From Bacteroidales bacterium (lineage in GTDB: Bacteria; Bacteroidota; Bacteroidia; Bacteroidales; UBA932): DNA of 42,505 bases. Shown piece by piece: positions 16,690-25,478 of this stretch (its first letter is position 1; every line of letters begins with the position of its first letter). Made by a program: the position numbers and the translations under genes. The DNA is taken from the NCBI GenBank assembly GCA_017556765.1, contig JAFYME010000071.1, positions 1 to 42,505 on the forward strand, written 5' to 3'. The notes under the pieces are model-generated. The model saw only the letters and a program-made list of their open reading frames with translations, searched no databases and was not told where the DNA came from.

Positions 16690-16822
16690 GATGAGCGCGA
16701 GAATGCTAAGCAGACGCCCTGCATAGCCATTCCTCGTGCTCATCGGCCGTTCTGTACCCACTGATACGCACGCCAAACCTCGTTCTACAGCTTCTGTTGA
16801 GAGTTACCGTGCTCATCGGCTT
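16690..16822 (+). repeat. 133-bp flanking repeat, copy 1 (hairpin plus 60-bp core)
   Basis: A stem-loop opens the repeat: GCCGATGAGCGCGAG pairs with CTCGTGCTCATCGGC around a loop of about 29 nt (16688-16746). A 60-bp core follows at 16763-16822. The core is 58/60 identical to copy 2 at 18001-18060, and the hairpin-to-core distance (73 nt) is identical. It ends 14 bp from the transposase stop codon. Confidence 0.9.
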
Positions 16823-16835
16823 GTGGAGGTTGCTT

Positions 16836-17717
16836 TCAGACAAAGCCTTTTAAAATCTCTGGGTCAAGAAAGACCATTCTGGATATTTGCTTGGTTGTGG
16901 ATGCGTATTCGTGACGAAGCTTTCTGGCCAGAATCAGTCTGTTGTTGACATTAAGCGATTTTATGTCCGATGTCTGGAACATGTTCTCGGACATTCTGAT
17001 GACTATCGGCCTAAGTCCCTTGTCTGAGATGAATGTCCGGTTTCCTTGAGCCGCGTCTATGTCAATCTTGCCTTCCAACTTTTTGGAAAGGAAGTACAGG
17101 TATCTGACAGGAGACTTGAATATTGCGCTAACTTTATGGATCTCAGTAAAGTGCTGAGGGTTAATCATTCCATTGCTGTCGATATTCCAATCTTCCGGTA
17201 GGCGGATCCTTGTTCTCAATACTTCGCGGAGTTCTCTTGCCGACAAATCTCCTAGAGGCTTCCATCTTTTATGCTTGTCCGGTTTCTCCCGGAACATATA
17301 TCTGGCAGATCCCCATGGATATTCTGAGGGGAGATGGCAGTAGCCTGCTACTATCGAATTTCTGTCAATGTATGCGATAGTCTCCAACAGGTACTCCTCC
17401 GTACGTACCGGAATTATCGTCACCGGCAATTCCTTCAGACTTTTCCTGTTGCCGTATTTTCTTGAATTCCATTTTCCCGTAAGAGTCTTGTACTTGTTGA
17501 TATATTCTTTGCACATGGCCATAGTTCCATACAGCAACTTGTGCAGGTGATTGTCCATGAGAATAAATGAAATGATTTCGACTCCGGTAACATGTTTGCA
17601 GATCCCTATACGGTTTATTCCTGCAATAAAATCTTCATCATCCTTGAAAAGCCACGGCAAGGCATTGCCATCACTACAGATATGGTAGAACCCATACTCT
17701 TCAGATACACTTGTCAT
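16836..17717 (-). CDS. REP-associated tyrosine transposase (RAYT, Y1/HUH family)
   Basis: 293 residues. The Y1 transposase fold shows HICSDGNALPWLFKDDEDF near the start, the HUH motif H-L-H in FILMDNHLHKLL (about 53-64), a candidate catalytic tyrosine in KEYINKYKTLTG, and EYLLETIAYIDRN..AGYCHLPSEYPWGS, the segment typical of RAYTs and IS200-like enzymes. About 130 extra C-terminal residues end in a putative helix-turn-helix (LARKLRHEYASTTKQISRM). Such enzymes nick and join single-stranded DNA at hairpins and are domesticated IS200/IS605 relatives. Two direct hairpin-bearing repeats flank it, and a palindrome array lies beside it. The frame is intact. Confidence 0.88.
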   Translation of the reverse strand: MTSVSEEYGFYHICSDGNALPWLFKDDEDFIAGINRIGICKHVTGVEIISFILMDNHLHKLLYGTMAMCKEYINKYKTLTGKWNSRKYGNRKSLKELPVTIIPVRTEEYLLETIAYIDRNSIVAGYCHLPSEYPWGSARYMFREKPDKHKRWKPLGDLSARELREVLRTRIRLPEDWNIDSNGMINPQHFTEIHKVSAIFKSPVRYLYFLSKKLEGKIDIDAAQGNRTFISDKGLRPIVIRMSENMFQTSDIKSLNVNNRLILARKLRHEYASTTKQISRMVFLDPEILKGFV

Positions 17718-17927
17718 TCCCCTCTGTCTTGAATTTTCAGGTCTGCTCTCTCTCTACGCCCCATCTCCACCCAGACCCTTTCAGTGGAGGCCGGAAATTC
17801 CTCTGCAAATATTGCAAATCTTCCTGAAAAGTCAAAAGAAAACTCGTTATAAATTTCTGAGGTACAGTGCGTTGTATTCGTTGGAACTGCTTGCTGCTTC
17901 GATTTTCTTTGCTATCTCTGCCAAGAC

Positions 17928-18060
17928 GATGAGCACCGGGAGGTCTAGTATTATGCGTCAGTAGGTGATTGCTGTGCTCATCGTTCACACCCTACCCGCC
18001 GATACGCACGCTAAACCTCGTTCTACTGCTTCTGTTGAGAGTTACCGTGCTCATCGGCTT
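17928..18060 (+). repeat. 133-bp flanking repeat, copy 2
   Basis: Same layout as copy 1: CGATGAGCAC pairs with GTGCTCATCG (17926-17983), then the 60-bp core at 18001-18060. The loop is unlike that of copy 1, but the stem is preserved through paired changes. It lies about 210 bp upstream of the transposase start, in the same orientation as copy 1. The stretch 17718-17927 holds no gene that I can support. Confidence 0.9.
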
Positions 18061-18068
18061 GGCGGTTT

Positions 18069-18620
18069 TACGAAAACAACGTTTCCCCTTTCACGACACA
18101 AGAAATTTTGCGGAAAATGGTGTGTCGCTGCTCTGAGTGGCGTGTTTGGGAGTGGTTCTGTCTGCAGCAGAGATGGTTTTCGTCCGCGATACAGGGTGTT
18201 CCCTTGAAAAAGGTGTGTCGCTGCATGAATGTACCGGAAAACGGTGTTTTTCCTTTCGCGACACAGGAAATTTCTCGGAAAAGGGTGTGTCGCTGCTCTG
18301 AGTGGTGTCGTTGTCGTCTGCTGCAGAGGTGATTTTCGTCCGCGATACAGGGTATTCCCTTGAAAAAGGTGTGTCGCTGCATGAATGTTCCGGAAAACGG
18401 TGTTTTTCCTTTCGCGACACAGGAAATTTCTCGGAAAAGGGTGTGTCGCGGCTCTGAGTGGTGTGTTTGGGGGTGGTTCTGTTTGCAGCAGAGATGGTTT
18501 TCGTCCGCGATACAGGGTATTCCCTTGAAAAAGGTGTGTCGCTGCATGAATGTACCGGAAAACGGTGTTTCCCCTTTCGCGACACAGGTTATTTCGCGGA
18601 AAATGGTGTGTCGCGGCGAG
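18069..18620 (+). repeat. Tandem array of 156/165-bp units built from REP-like palindromes
   Basis: About 3.5 units begin near 18068, 18233, 18389 and 18554 (lengths about 165, 156, 165, then partial). Each unit has two hairpins. Type A is GCGACACA..TGTGTCGC around GGAAATTTCTCGGAAAAGGG. Type B is GCGATACA..TGTGTCGC around a GGGTATTCCC core. Inner units are nearly identical except a central variable patch; the outermost hairpins of units 1 and 4 are the most divergent. The alternating-palindrome layout resembles bacterial interspersed mosaic elements. Long ORFs on both strands are by-products of the repeat. Confidence 0.9.
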
Positions 18621-18703
18621 TGCGAGGTGAAGAAGGGAAGGGAAAGGAAAGGCTCTGGGTCAGGGTGGGATGGTAGGGCGGTAGAATGTAGGAAGGAGAC
18701 GGC

Positions 18704-18969
18704 ACCTGGACTGTGGTATGGATCTGGGGTAGCTGAAAAGAGGGAAACCTGAACTGTGCTAAGGATCTGGGGCAGCTGAAAAGAGGGAAACCTGGACTGT
18801 GGTATGGATCTGGGGTAGCTGAAAAGAGGGGGACCTGAACTGTGCTAAGGATCTGGGGCAGCCGAAAAGGGGCACCTGGATTGTGCCAAGGAAGTGAGAG
18901 TGATCTGCTGTAAAGAGAGGCACCTGGCTTGTGTCATGAATCTGAGGGGAGCAGCCGAAATGTGTCGCC
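18704..18969 (+). repeat. 43-bp tandem repeat with alternating A/B subtypes
   Basis: Units begin with ACCTG at 18704, 18747, 18790, 18833, 18874 and 18922. The first four are 43, 43, 43 and 41 bp and alternate between a TGGACTGTGGTATGG..GGTAGC form and a TGAACTGTGCTAAGG..GGCAGC form, giving an 86-bp higher-order period. The last two are degenerate (48 bp each). No coding role is evident. The stretch 18621-19021 otherwise holds only G-rich flanks. Confidence 0.85.
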
Positions 18970-19021
18970 CGGCCTATGCCAAGGCTGCTGGGGGAGAGGG
19001 CCAAAACCAAAACAAAACCCA

Positions 19022-19069
19022 AACAAAACAAAAACAAAAACCGGTCTCAGGGGTAATCTGAAACCGGTT
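19022..19069 (-). terminator. Strong intrinsic terminator of the 19091 gene
   Basis: On the minus strand AACCGGTTTCAG and CTGAGACCGGTT form a 12-bp stem (one G-T pair) around a 7-nt loop. It is followed by a T-rich tail (TTTGTTTTTGTTTTG) running to about 19001. Confidence 0.88.
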
Positions 19070-19090
19070 CTGATATGTCTTCGAGTATGA

Positions 19091-19363
19091 TTACTGCTTT
19101 GAGACGATGGCGCTGAGCTTCTCGCAGAGCTCGTCGATCTTCTCGAACATCTCCTTTGTAAGGCCGTTGTAGAATGCTCTCTTTGCTCCCTCTGGGTGGT
19201 TTGCCTTGCACTTGAGGTCGTTGTAGAGGTCTACTGCCTCGTCGATTATCTGTGCGATCTCGTCAGAGTCCTTGTGTGGGTTGAGCGCAACGAAAAGAGC
19301 GCAGTCGTCAATGAACTCACCTACGAAATACTCGATGTCTTTTTTGAAAACTCTAAGGTTCAT
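19091..19363 (-). CDS. Small cytoplasmic helical protein of unknown function
   Basis: 90 residues, no signal peptide. The sequence is helical and acidic: MNLRVFKKDIEYFVGEF, a central SDEIAQIIDEAVDLYNDLK helix, then HPEGAKRAFYNGLTKEMFEKIDELCEKL. The gene has a clear promoter, a leader hairpin and a strong terminator, indicating a genuine monocistronic gene. The general look is that of a small conserved Bacteroidota protein; I cannot assign a function. Confidence 0.88.
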   Translation of the reverse strand: MNLRVFKKDIEYFVGEFIDDCALFVALNPHKDSDEIAQIIDEAVDLYNDLKCKANHPEGAKRAFYNGLTKEMFEKIDELCEKLSAIVSKQ

Positions 19364-19392
19364 AATAGTTGAAAATTAAAGGTTATAATACA

Positions 19393-19420
19393 TGTCCCGG
19401 AAAGGAACGGGACAAAGATA
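19393..19420 (-). promoter_or_regulatory. Promoter and leader hairpin of the 19091 gene
   Basis: The minus strand reads TATCTTTG at 19420-19413. Immediately downstream GTCCCG..CGGGAC (19412-19393) folds into a hairpin that would sit at the very 5' end of the transcript, about 30 nt before the start codon. A 5' cap hairpin of this sort may stabilise the mRNA. Confidence 0.6.
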
Positions 19421-19462
19421 GTAATTTTTTCAATTTCCGCACTCAAATTGTAAAAGACTTTT

Positions 19463-20482
19463 CTACAGCCTTGTAGCGGCTATGAGCCTGTGCGCGTTTT
19501 CATAATAATCGGCATCCCCCGGAATAAGCGAATTGATGCGGACGCGGTGTGACGAATGGATGATTCTGTTGTCGCCGAGGTATATGCCCACATGGGTCAC
19601 ACGCATCGGCTTTTCCGCTGTCGCCGGCGTTCCGAAGTATACGAGATCCCCGCGCTTGAGGTTCATGACCCTCTCCTTCATCTGCTTGATAAATGCCTCT
19701 GAATAGGTCCCGTCAGGGTTTTGTCTGCTGCCGTCCTCGTGGTATGAAGGGTCGACCTCCATCGCGACCCTGTCTCCGCACTTGATCTGCTGCGAGGCGT
19801 TTCTCGGCAAGAGAATGCCGTTCATTATGTGGCTGATGCGCACCAGTCCGCTGCAGTCGACGCCCTTCGCCGACATTCCTCCCCAGAGGTACGGCACTCC
19901 AAGAAGCTTCTCCGCCTGGGCGATCACTGCTTCCGTAACTTCCGGCGAAATGCTCTCCGCCGAGCCCTCTCCCATGGCGATGGACATGAATCCCTCATGC
20001 TTCTTCAGAAACTTCGTACGTACATATCCCGTCTTTCCCGAAGGAAGCATGACCATGGTCCATCTGCCTTTCCTGCTCACGTACCTCATCAAGTCTCCGC
20101 CGACCAGGTCGCATATCGTATCCGCATTGTCCGACGGCCACATATGCACATGCCCGTAAAGCCCTGTGAACATTACCTTCGGCGCTTCCTCGTAAGCCTT
20201 CAGCTCCTCTGCGCTCATCTCCACAAGTCCCTGGTCCGTGCACCATGCCTTGTATGGCTGCGGGGTCTGCACCTCCCGCCAGTATCCGCTCTCGCCGACG
20301 ATCTCCACGACCGTTCCCATCAGTTCCTGCGTCTCCAGCGGCGATTCGTAGTCCGGCTGAAGCCTCAGGTAGCTGGTCGAAAACTCCACGACCGCCATGC
20401 GTTTTTCCTGTGCGGAAGCAGAAACCAATGCTGTCAGTGCAATCGAAAATGATAAAATTGTACTTTTTATAAGGTGGTGCAT
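19463..20482 (-). CDS. Exported SH3-domain NlpC/P60 cysteine peptidase
   Basis: 339 residues. A signal peptide (residues 1-24) is followed by two SH3b-like domains (about 30-90 and 102-160), then an NlpC/P60 (C40) domain. YLWGGMSAKGVDCSG carries nucleophile C210, VTHVGIYLGD carries H297, and HSSH at 309-312 is typical. It resembles the dipeptidyl-peptidase VI group, which cuts gamma-D-Glu-diamino acid bonds in peptidoglycan stem peptides in the periplasm. The fit of SH3 pair plus C40 is good; exact specificity is inferred. Confidence 0.94.
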   Translation of the reverse strand: MHHLIKSTILSFSIALTALVSASAQEKRMAVVEFSTSYLRLQPDYESPLETQELMGTVVEIVGESGYWREVQTPQPYKAWCTDQGLVEMSAEELKAYEEAPKVMFTGLYGHVHMWPSDNADTICDLVGGDLMRYVSRKGRWTMVMLPSGKTGYVRTKFLKKHEGFMSIAMGEGSAESISPEVTEAVIAQAEKLLGVPYLWGGMSAKGVDCSGLVRISHIMNGILLPRNASQQIKCGDRVAMEVDPSYHEDGSRQNPDGTYSEAFIKQMKERVMNLKRGDLVYFGTPATAEKPMRVTHVGIYLGDNRIIHSSHRVRINSLIPGDADYYENAHRLIAATRL

Positions 20483-20610
20483 AATTTATTTATAATCAAT
20501 ACGTTATGTAATCTTCGTGCGGGGTGGAGGGTGGCACGGACTATGCGTAAGCTATTGCGGGATAGATCGTTGCGCTCCACCATGCTGTGCTGTGATTTTT
20601 CGTTCGGAAG

Positions 20611-20639
20611 CAAAAATAGAAAAAATATGCCTAATTTTG
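20611..20639. promoter_or_regulatory. Divergent promoters of the NlpC/P60 and radical SAM genes
   Basis: The minus strand reads TATTTTTG at 20618-20611, about 130 nt before the peptidase start. The plus strand reads TAATTTTG at 20632-20639, six nt before the ATG at 20646, so that transcript would have almost no leader. Confidence 0.5.
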
Positions 20640-20645
20640 CGGTCT

Positions 20646-21677
20646 ATGGAAGACGGATTTGAAAAATATGGTTTCCCGGACGGGAAGAGGTACAACTCCT
20701 TTGTCGGATATTTCAAGAGGAAATACGGCGAGAGACTTCAGAAGATAGTCCTCGACGCAGGCTTCACATGCCCCAATCGTGACGGCAAGGTCGGCAGAGG
20801 AGGATGTACATACTGCGACAACGCCGCTTTCCACCCTTCGTACAGCACGGCCGGAAAAAGCCTCCGCCAGCAGATGGATGAAGGTATCGAATTCCATAAG
20901 ATCCGCTATCGTACGACTGAGCATTATCTCGCTTATTTCCAGTCATTTTCAAATACATACGCACCATTGGAAAGGCTGAAGATGCTCTACGAAGAGGCAT
21001 TGGAACATCCTGACGTTGTGGGTATTGTAATAGGTACAAGGCCGGATTGCGTGGATGAGGAAAAGCTTGATTATCTGGCGGATCTGGCCGGAGGGAAGGT
21101 GCTGAAGGACTGGAAGAGGGCTCTTGCCGGGGAAGGGGAACGCAAGGTGCCGATCGTCATAGTCGAATATGGTATCGAATCATGCTACGATCAGACCCTC
21201 GAGAGGATAAACAGGGGCCATGATTTCGCGACAGCTCAGAGGGCCGTGAAGATGACTGCAGACAGAGGGCTTGACGTCGGAGTTCATTTCATTCTGGGTC
21301 TTCCGGGGGAGACGAAGCAGATGATCCTGGAGAGCTGCGCCATGATCAATGCCCTGCCGATAAGGTCGGTGAAGTTCCATCAGCTTCAGATAGTCAAGGG
21401 AACGAGGATGGAGAAGGAGTATGCTGAATGCCCTCAGGATTTCGAGAGGTTTGCCCTCGACGAGTACCTTGATTTCTTTGTGGACATGCTGGAGCGCCTG
21501 AGGCCGGACCTGTTCATAGAAAGATTTGTCGGGGAGGTGCCGCCGAGGTTCGTGAACGAGACTCCATGGGGCCTGATCCGCAATGTGGAGCTGCTCCGCC
21601 TTCTGGAAAAACGCCTCCAGGAACGCGACACATGGCAGGGAAGATTGCTTAAGGACCAGGTTCATTTTATAATGTAA
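20646..21677 (+). CDS. TIGR01212-type radical SAM protein (YhcC-like)
   Basis: 343 residues from the ATG at 20646, just after a promoter element. The frame is open for 43 more codons, but that part lies upstream of the promoter. The cluster motif is C-PNRDGKVGRGG-C-TY-C (about residues 40-55). The family signatures GYFKRKYGERLQK, YFQSFSNTYAPLE and VEYGIESCYDQTL..INRGHDF follow. The family binds a 4Fe-4S cluster and SAM; the physiological reaction is not established. Confidence 0.93.
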   Translation: MEDGFEKYGFPDGKRYNSFVGYFKRKYGERLQKIVLDAGFTCPNRDGKVGRGGCTYCDNAAFHPSYSTAGKSLRQQMDEGIEFHKIRYRTTEHYLAYFQSFSNTYAPLERLKMLYEEALEHPDVVGIVIGTRPDCVDEEKLDYLADLAGGKVLKDWKRALAGEGERKVPIVIVEYGIESCYDQTLERINRGHDFATAQRAVKMTADRGLDVGVHFILGLPGETKQMILESCAMINALPIRSVKFHQLQIVKGTRMEKEYAECPQDFERFALDEYLDFFVDMLERLRPDLFIERFVGEVPPRFVNETPWGLIRNVELLRLLEKRLQERDTWQGRLLKDQVHFIM

Positions 21678-23219
<1,542 letters not shown>

Positions 23220-23226
23220 TCTGCTC

Positions 23227-24084
23227 ATGAGGCGGATTGTCCATACGATAATCTTAGGGATCGTCCTGTCGGCTTTGACGTCGTGCAGGGCGATTTCATC
23301 CTTTTTGAGTGAGGATGAGACGGTCGCCGAAGTCGGTGCGGCCAAGCTTTACAGAAGCGAACTTAATAAGCTGATACCTAAAGGGGTAGCTCCGGAAGAC
23401 AGTGTCAGGCTGGCAAGCCAGTATATAAACACATGGGCCTTGGACCAGGTATTCCTGGCCGTGGCGGAAGAGCAGCTTTCAAAGTCTGAGAAGGATGTGA
23501 CCAGAGAGCTGGAAGACTATAGGAAGTCTCTTCTGAAGTATCGTTACGAGCAGCTTTATGTAAACGAAAGGCTGGATACTGCAGTTTCGGATGACAAGGT
23601 CGAGGAGTATTATGCGGCCCATGAGGACAGGTTCGTTCTTCAGCGTCCTGTCGTGAAGGCACGCTTCCTGCTGATTGCATCTGATTCTCCGAGCTTGTCG
23701 CAGATAAGGAAGAAGATGTCATCCGAAGAGGTTCAGGACCTGATCGATGCCGACAGTCTCGCATATTCGTCTGCTCTCAAGTTCATGACATGGAACAACG
23801 AGTGGCTTGATGCGGTTTCATTGGCAAGGGAGTTCGGTATGGACCATGCGGATATGCTCCGCTCGATGAACGGAAAGTGGATCGAACAGAAGGATACTGC
23901 CGGAATGTTAAGTCTGGCTTATATCTCGGATATGATCCGTGCGGGCGAAATGGCCCCGATAGATTATTGTACTCCTTCTATAAAGGATATGATAATAAGC
24001 TCACGCAAGCAGTCGTTGATAACGTCTTTGGAACGGGATTTGCTCAATGACGCGCGCGAAAATGGACAATTTGTAATTTATTAA
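23227..24084 (+). CDS. SurA-like periplasmic chaperone lipoprotein without a parvulin domain
   Basis: 285 residues. The lipobox ALTSC gives lipidated C19. Residues about 35-140 resemble the helical SurA N-terminal chaperone module (VAEVGAAKLYRSELNKLI.. YINTWALDQVFLAVAEEQL.. YEQLYVNERLD). A VEEYYAAHEDRFVLQRPVVKARFLLI segment, typical of SurA/PpiD-type proteins, follows. No complete PPIase domain is evident in the last 120 residues. It sits between guaB and a two-parvulin SurA homologue, so it probably helps outer-membrane protein folding. Function is inferred from context and module similarity. Confidence 0.8.
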   Translation: MRRIVHTIILGIVLSALTSCRAISSFLSEDETVAEVGAAKLYRSELNKLIPKGVAPEDSVRLASQYINTWALDQVFLAVAEEQLSKSEKDVTRELEDYRKSLLKYRYEQLYVNERLDTAVSDDKVEEYYAAHEDRFVLQRPVVKARFLLIASDSPSLSQIRKKMSSEEVQDLIDADSLAYSSALKFMTWNNEWLDAVSLAREFGMDHADMLRSMNGKWIEQKDTAGMLSLAYISDMIRAGEMAPIDYCTPSIKDMIISSRKQSLITSLERDLLNDARENGQFVIY

Positions 24085-24089
24085 ATGAT

Positions 24090-25472
24090 ATGAAGAATCT
24101 CCGTATTATGAGATCCGTAGCGGCAGCCGTGGCTTTCATGGCCTTGCCTGTCGTTGCTTCAGCGCAGAAATATTCAGGTGGTGTGGTTGACAAGACGGTC
24201 GCTGTCATCGGAAATGAGGTGATAATGATATCGGATGTAGAGGAAGAAGTGCAGATGCAGATGTCGGACTTTACTTCTGACAAGACCAGCAGATGCGAGC
24301 TCCTCGAGCAGATGATGACCGCCAAGCTCTTCCTTATGCAGGCAAGAGTGGACTCTCTCGTCCTTGACAACAGCATGGTGGAGAGCAACCTCAGCCAGAG
24401 GATGGACCAGCTCAGAACATATTACGGTGGTGACGAAGGTGTTGAGGAAGTGTTTGGAAAGCCTATGTACAAGCTTCGTCAGGAGTGGCGTAAATCGCTT
24501 GAAGACCAGACTCTTACGCAGCAGATGCAGAGTGAGATCGTGAGAAATGTTCCTGAACTGACTCCGTACGATGTACAGCAATATGTTGATGCTACTGATC
24601 CTGAAGATCTTCCTGTAGTTCCGATCATGTACCAGCTCAGCCAGATCTGCGTATATCCGGACAGGGAGGCTGCGAAGCTTGCTGTGAAGGAGCGCCTTCT
24701 GGCGATCCGCGAGCGTATCATCAACGGAGAGAAGTTCGCGACTCTTGCGCGTATCTATTCTCAGGACCCGGGCAGCGCGAGAAAGGGCGGTGAGCTCGGA
24801 ATGGCTTCGAAGTCGATCTTCTGGCCAGAGTTCTCGGATGCGGCCATGGCTCTCAAGGAGGGTAATGTATCCCAGATCGTGGAGACTCCGGACGGATTCC
24901 ATATCATCGAGGTGCTCGAGAAGAACGGGGACATGTTCAATGCCCGTCACATCCTTCTCAAGCCGGAATACACATCCGAAGACATGGAGAAGGGCTTCCA
25001 TGTGCTTGACAGCCTCAGGACAGAGCTTCAGAATGAGGCTGTGACCTTCGGCCTTGCGGCAAGATTCTATTCGGAAGATCCTGCAACAAGGACAAACGGA
25101 GGACAGATGGCTGATCCAAACACCGGTTCGACTTATTTTGAAATCGATCAGCTCAAGCCTCAGGACTACAATGCGATCAAGGACCTGAAGGAAGACGAAG
25201 TGTCTGAGCCTTTCTCATCATTGGATAACGAAGGTCGTGACGGTAACCTGGTCTATAAGATTCTCAAGGTCGACAAGATCATTCCGGCACATCCTGCTAC
25301 CCTCACACATGATTATACCCTTCTTCTCGAGAGGGCAAGGGAAAGCATGCAGATGAAGGCTATAGAGGACTTCATTGATTCGAGGATCAAGACGACATAC
25401 ATCGTGATTGACCCTATGTACAAGGACTGCGAGTTCGAGCGCGAGGGCTGGAAAGAGAAGTTCCGCAAATAA
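24090..25472 (+). CDS. surA: Periplasmic peptidyl-prolyl isomerase/chaperone, SurA type
   Basis: 460 residues with a cleavable signal peptide ending VVASAQ. The N-terminal chaperone helices follow (VDKTVAVIGNEVIMISDVEEEV is the SurA start; EQMMTAKLFLMQA). Two parvulin domains lie at about 175-275 (SQICVYP.. YSQDPGSARKGGELGM.. VETPDGFHIIEV) and about 280-385 (ARHILLKPE.. YSEDPATRTNGGQMADP). SurA escorts unfolded beta-barrel proteins across the periplasm. It starts 5 nt after the lipoprotein gene and ends 6 nt before the OstA-like gene. Confidence 0.92.
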   Translation: MKNLRIMRSVAAAVAFMALPVVASAQKYSGGVVDKTVAVIGNEVIMISDVEEEVQMQMSDFTSDKTSRCELLEQMMTAKLFLMQARVDSLVLDNSMVESNLSQRMDQLRTYYGGDEGVEEVFGKPMYKLRQEWRKSLEDQTLTQQMQSEIVRNVPELTPYDVQQYVDATDPEDLPVVPIMYQLSQICVYPDREAAKLAVKERLLAIRERIINGEKFATLARIYSQDPGSARKGGELGMASKSIFWPEFSDAAMALKEGNVSQIVETPDGFHIIEVLEKNGDMFNARHILLKPEYTSEDMEKGFHVLDSLRTELQNEAVTFGLAARFYSEDPATRTNGGQMADPNTGSTYFEIDQLKPQDYNAIKDLKEDEVSEPFSSLDNEGRDGNLVYKILKVDKIIPAHPATLTHDYTLLLERARESMQMKAIEDFIDSRIKTTYIVIDPMYKDCEFEREGWKEKFRK

Positions 25473-25478
25473 GACCCT

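Noticed and set aside
16424..16948. ORFs running from galE into the repeat and from repeat copy 1 into the transposase
   Set aside because: The first is a shadow of galE. The second continues antisense to the transposase; only the short conserved core is noted as a possible peptide.
18068..18752. Long open frames on both strands across the palindrome array (for example 18068-18547 minus, 18091-18585 minus, 18360-18752 plus)
   Set aside because: They follow from repeat units whose lengths are multiples of three; two overlapping frames on the same strand are both open, starts lie within the repeat and no promoter or signal supports them.
18069..18969. CRISPR array
   Set aside because: Units are 156-165 bp and 43 bp without unique spacers between short identical repeats, and no cas genes are present.
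18759..19037. Minus-strand ORF with a signal-peptide-like start
   Set aside because: It begins in the T-rich terminator tail and runs through the 43-bp tandem repeat; the hydrophobic start is an artefact of the T-rich tract.
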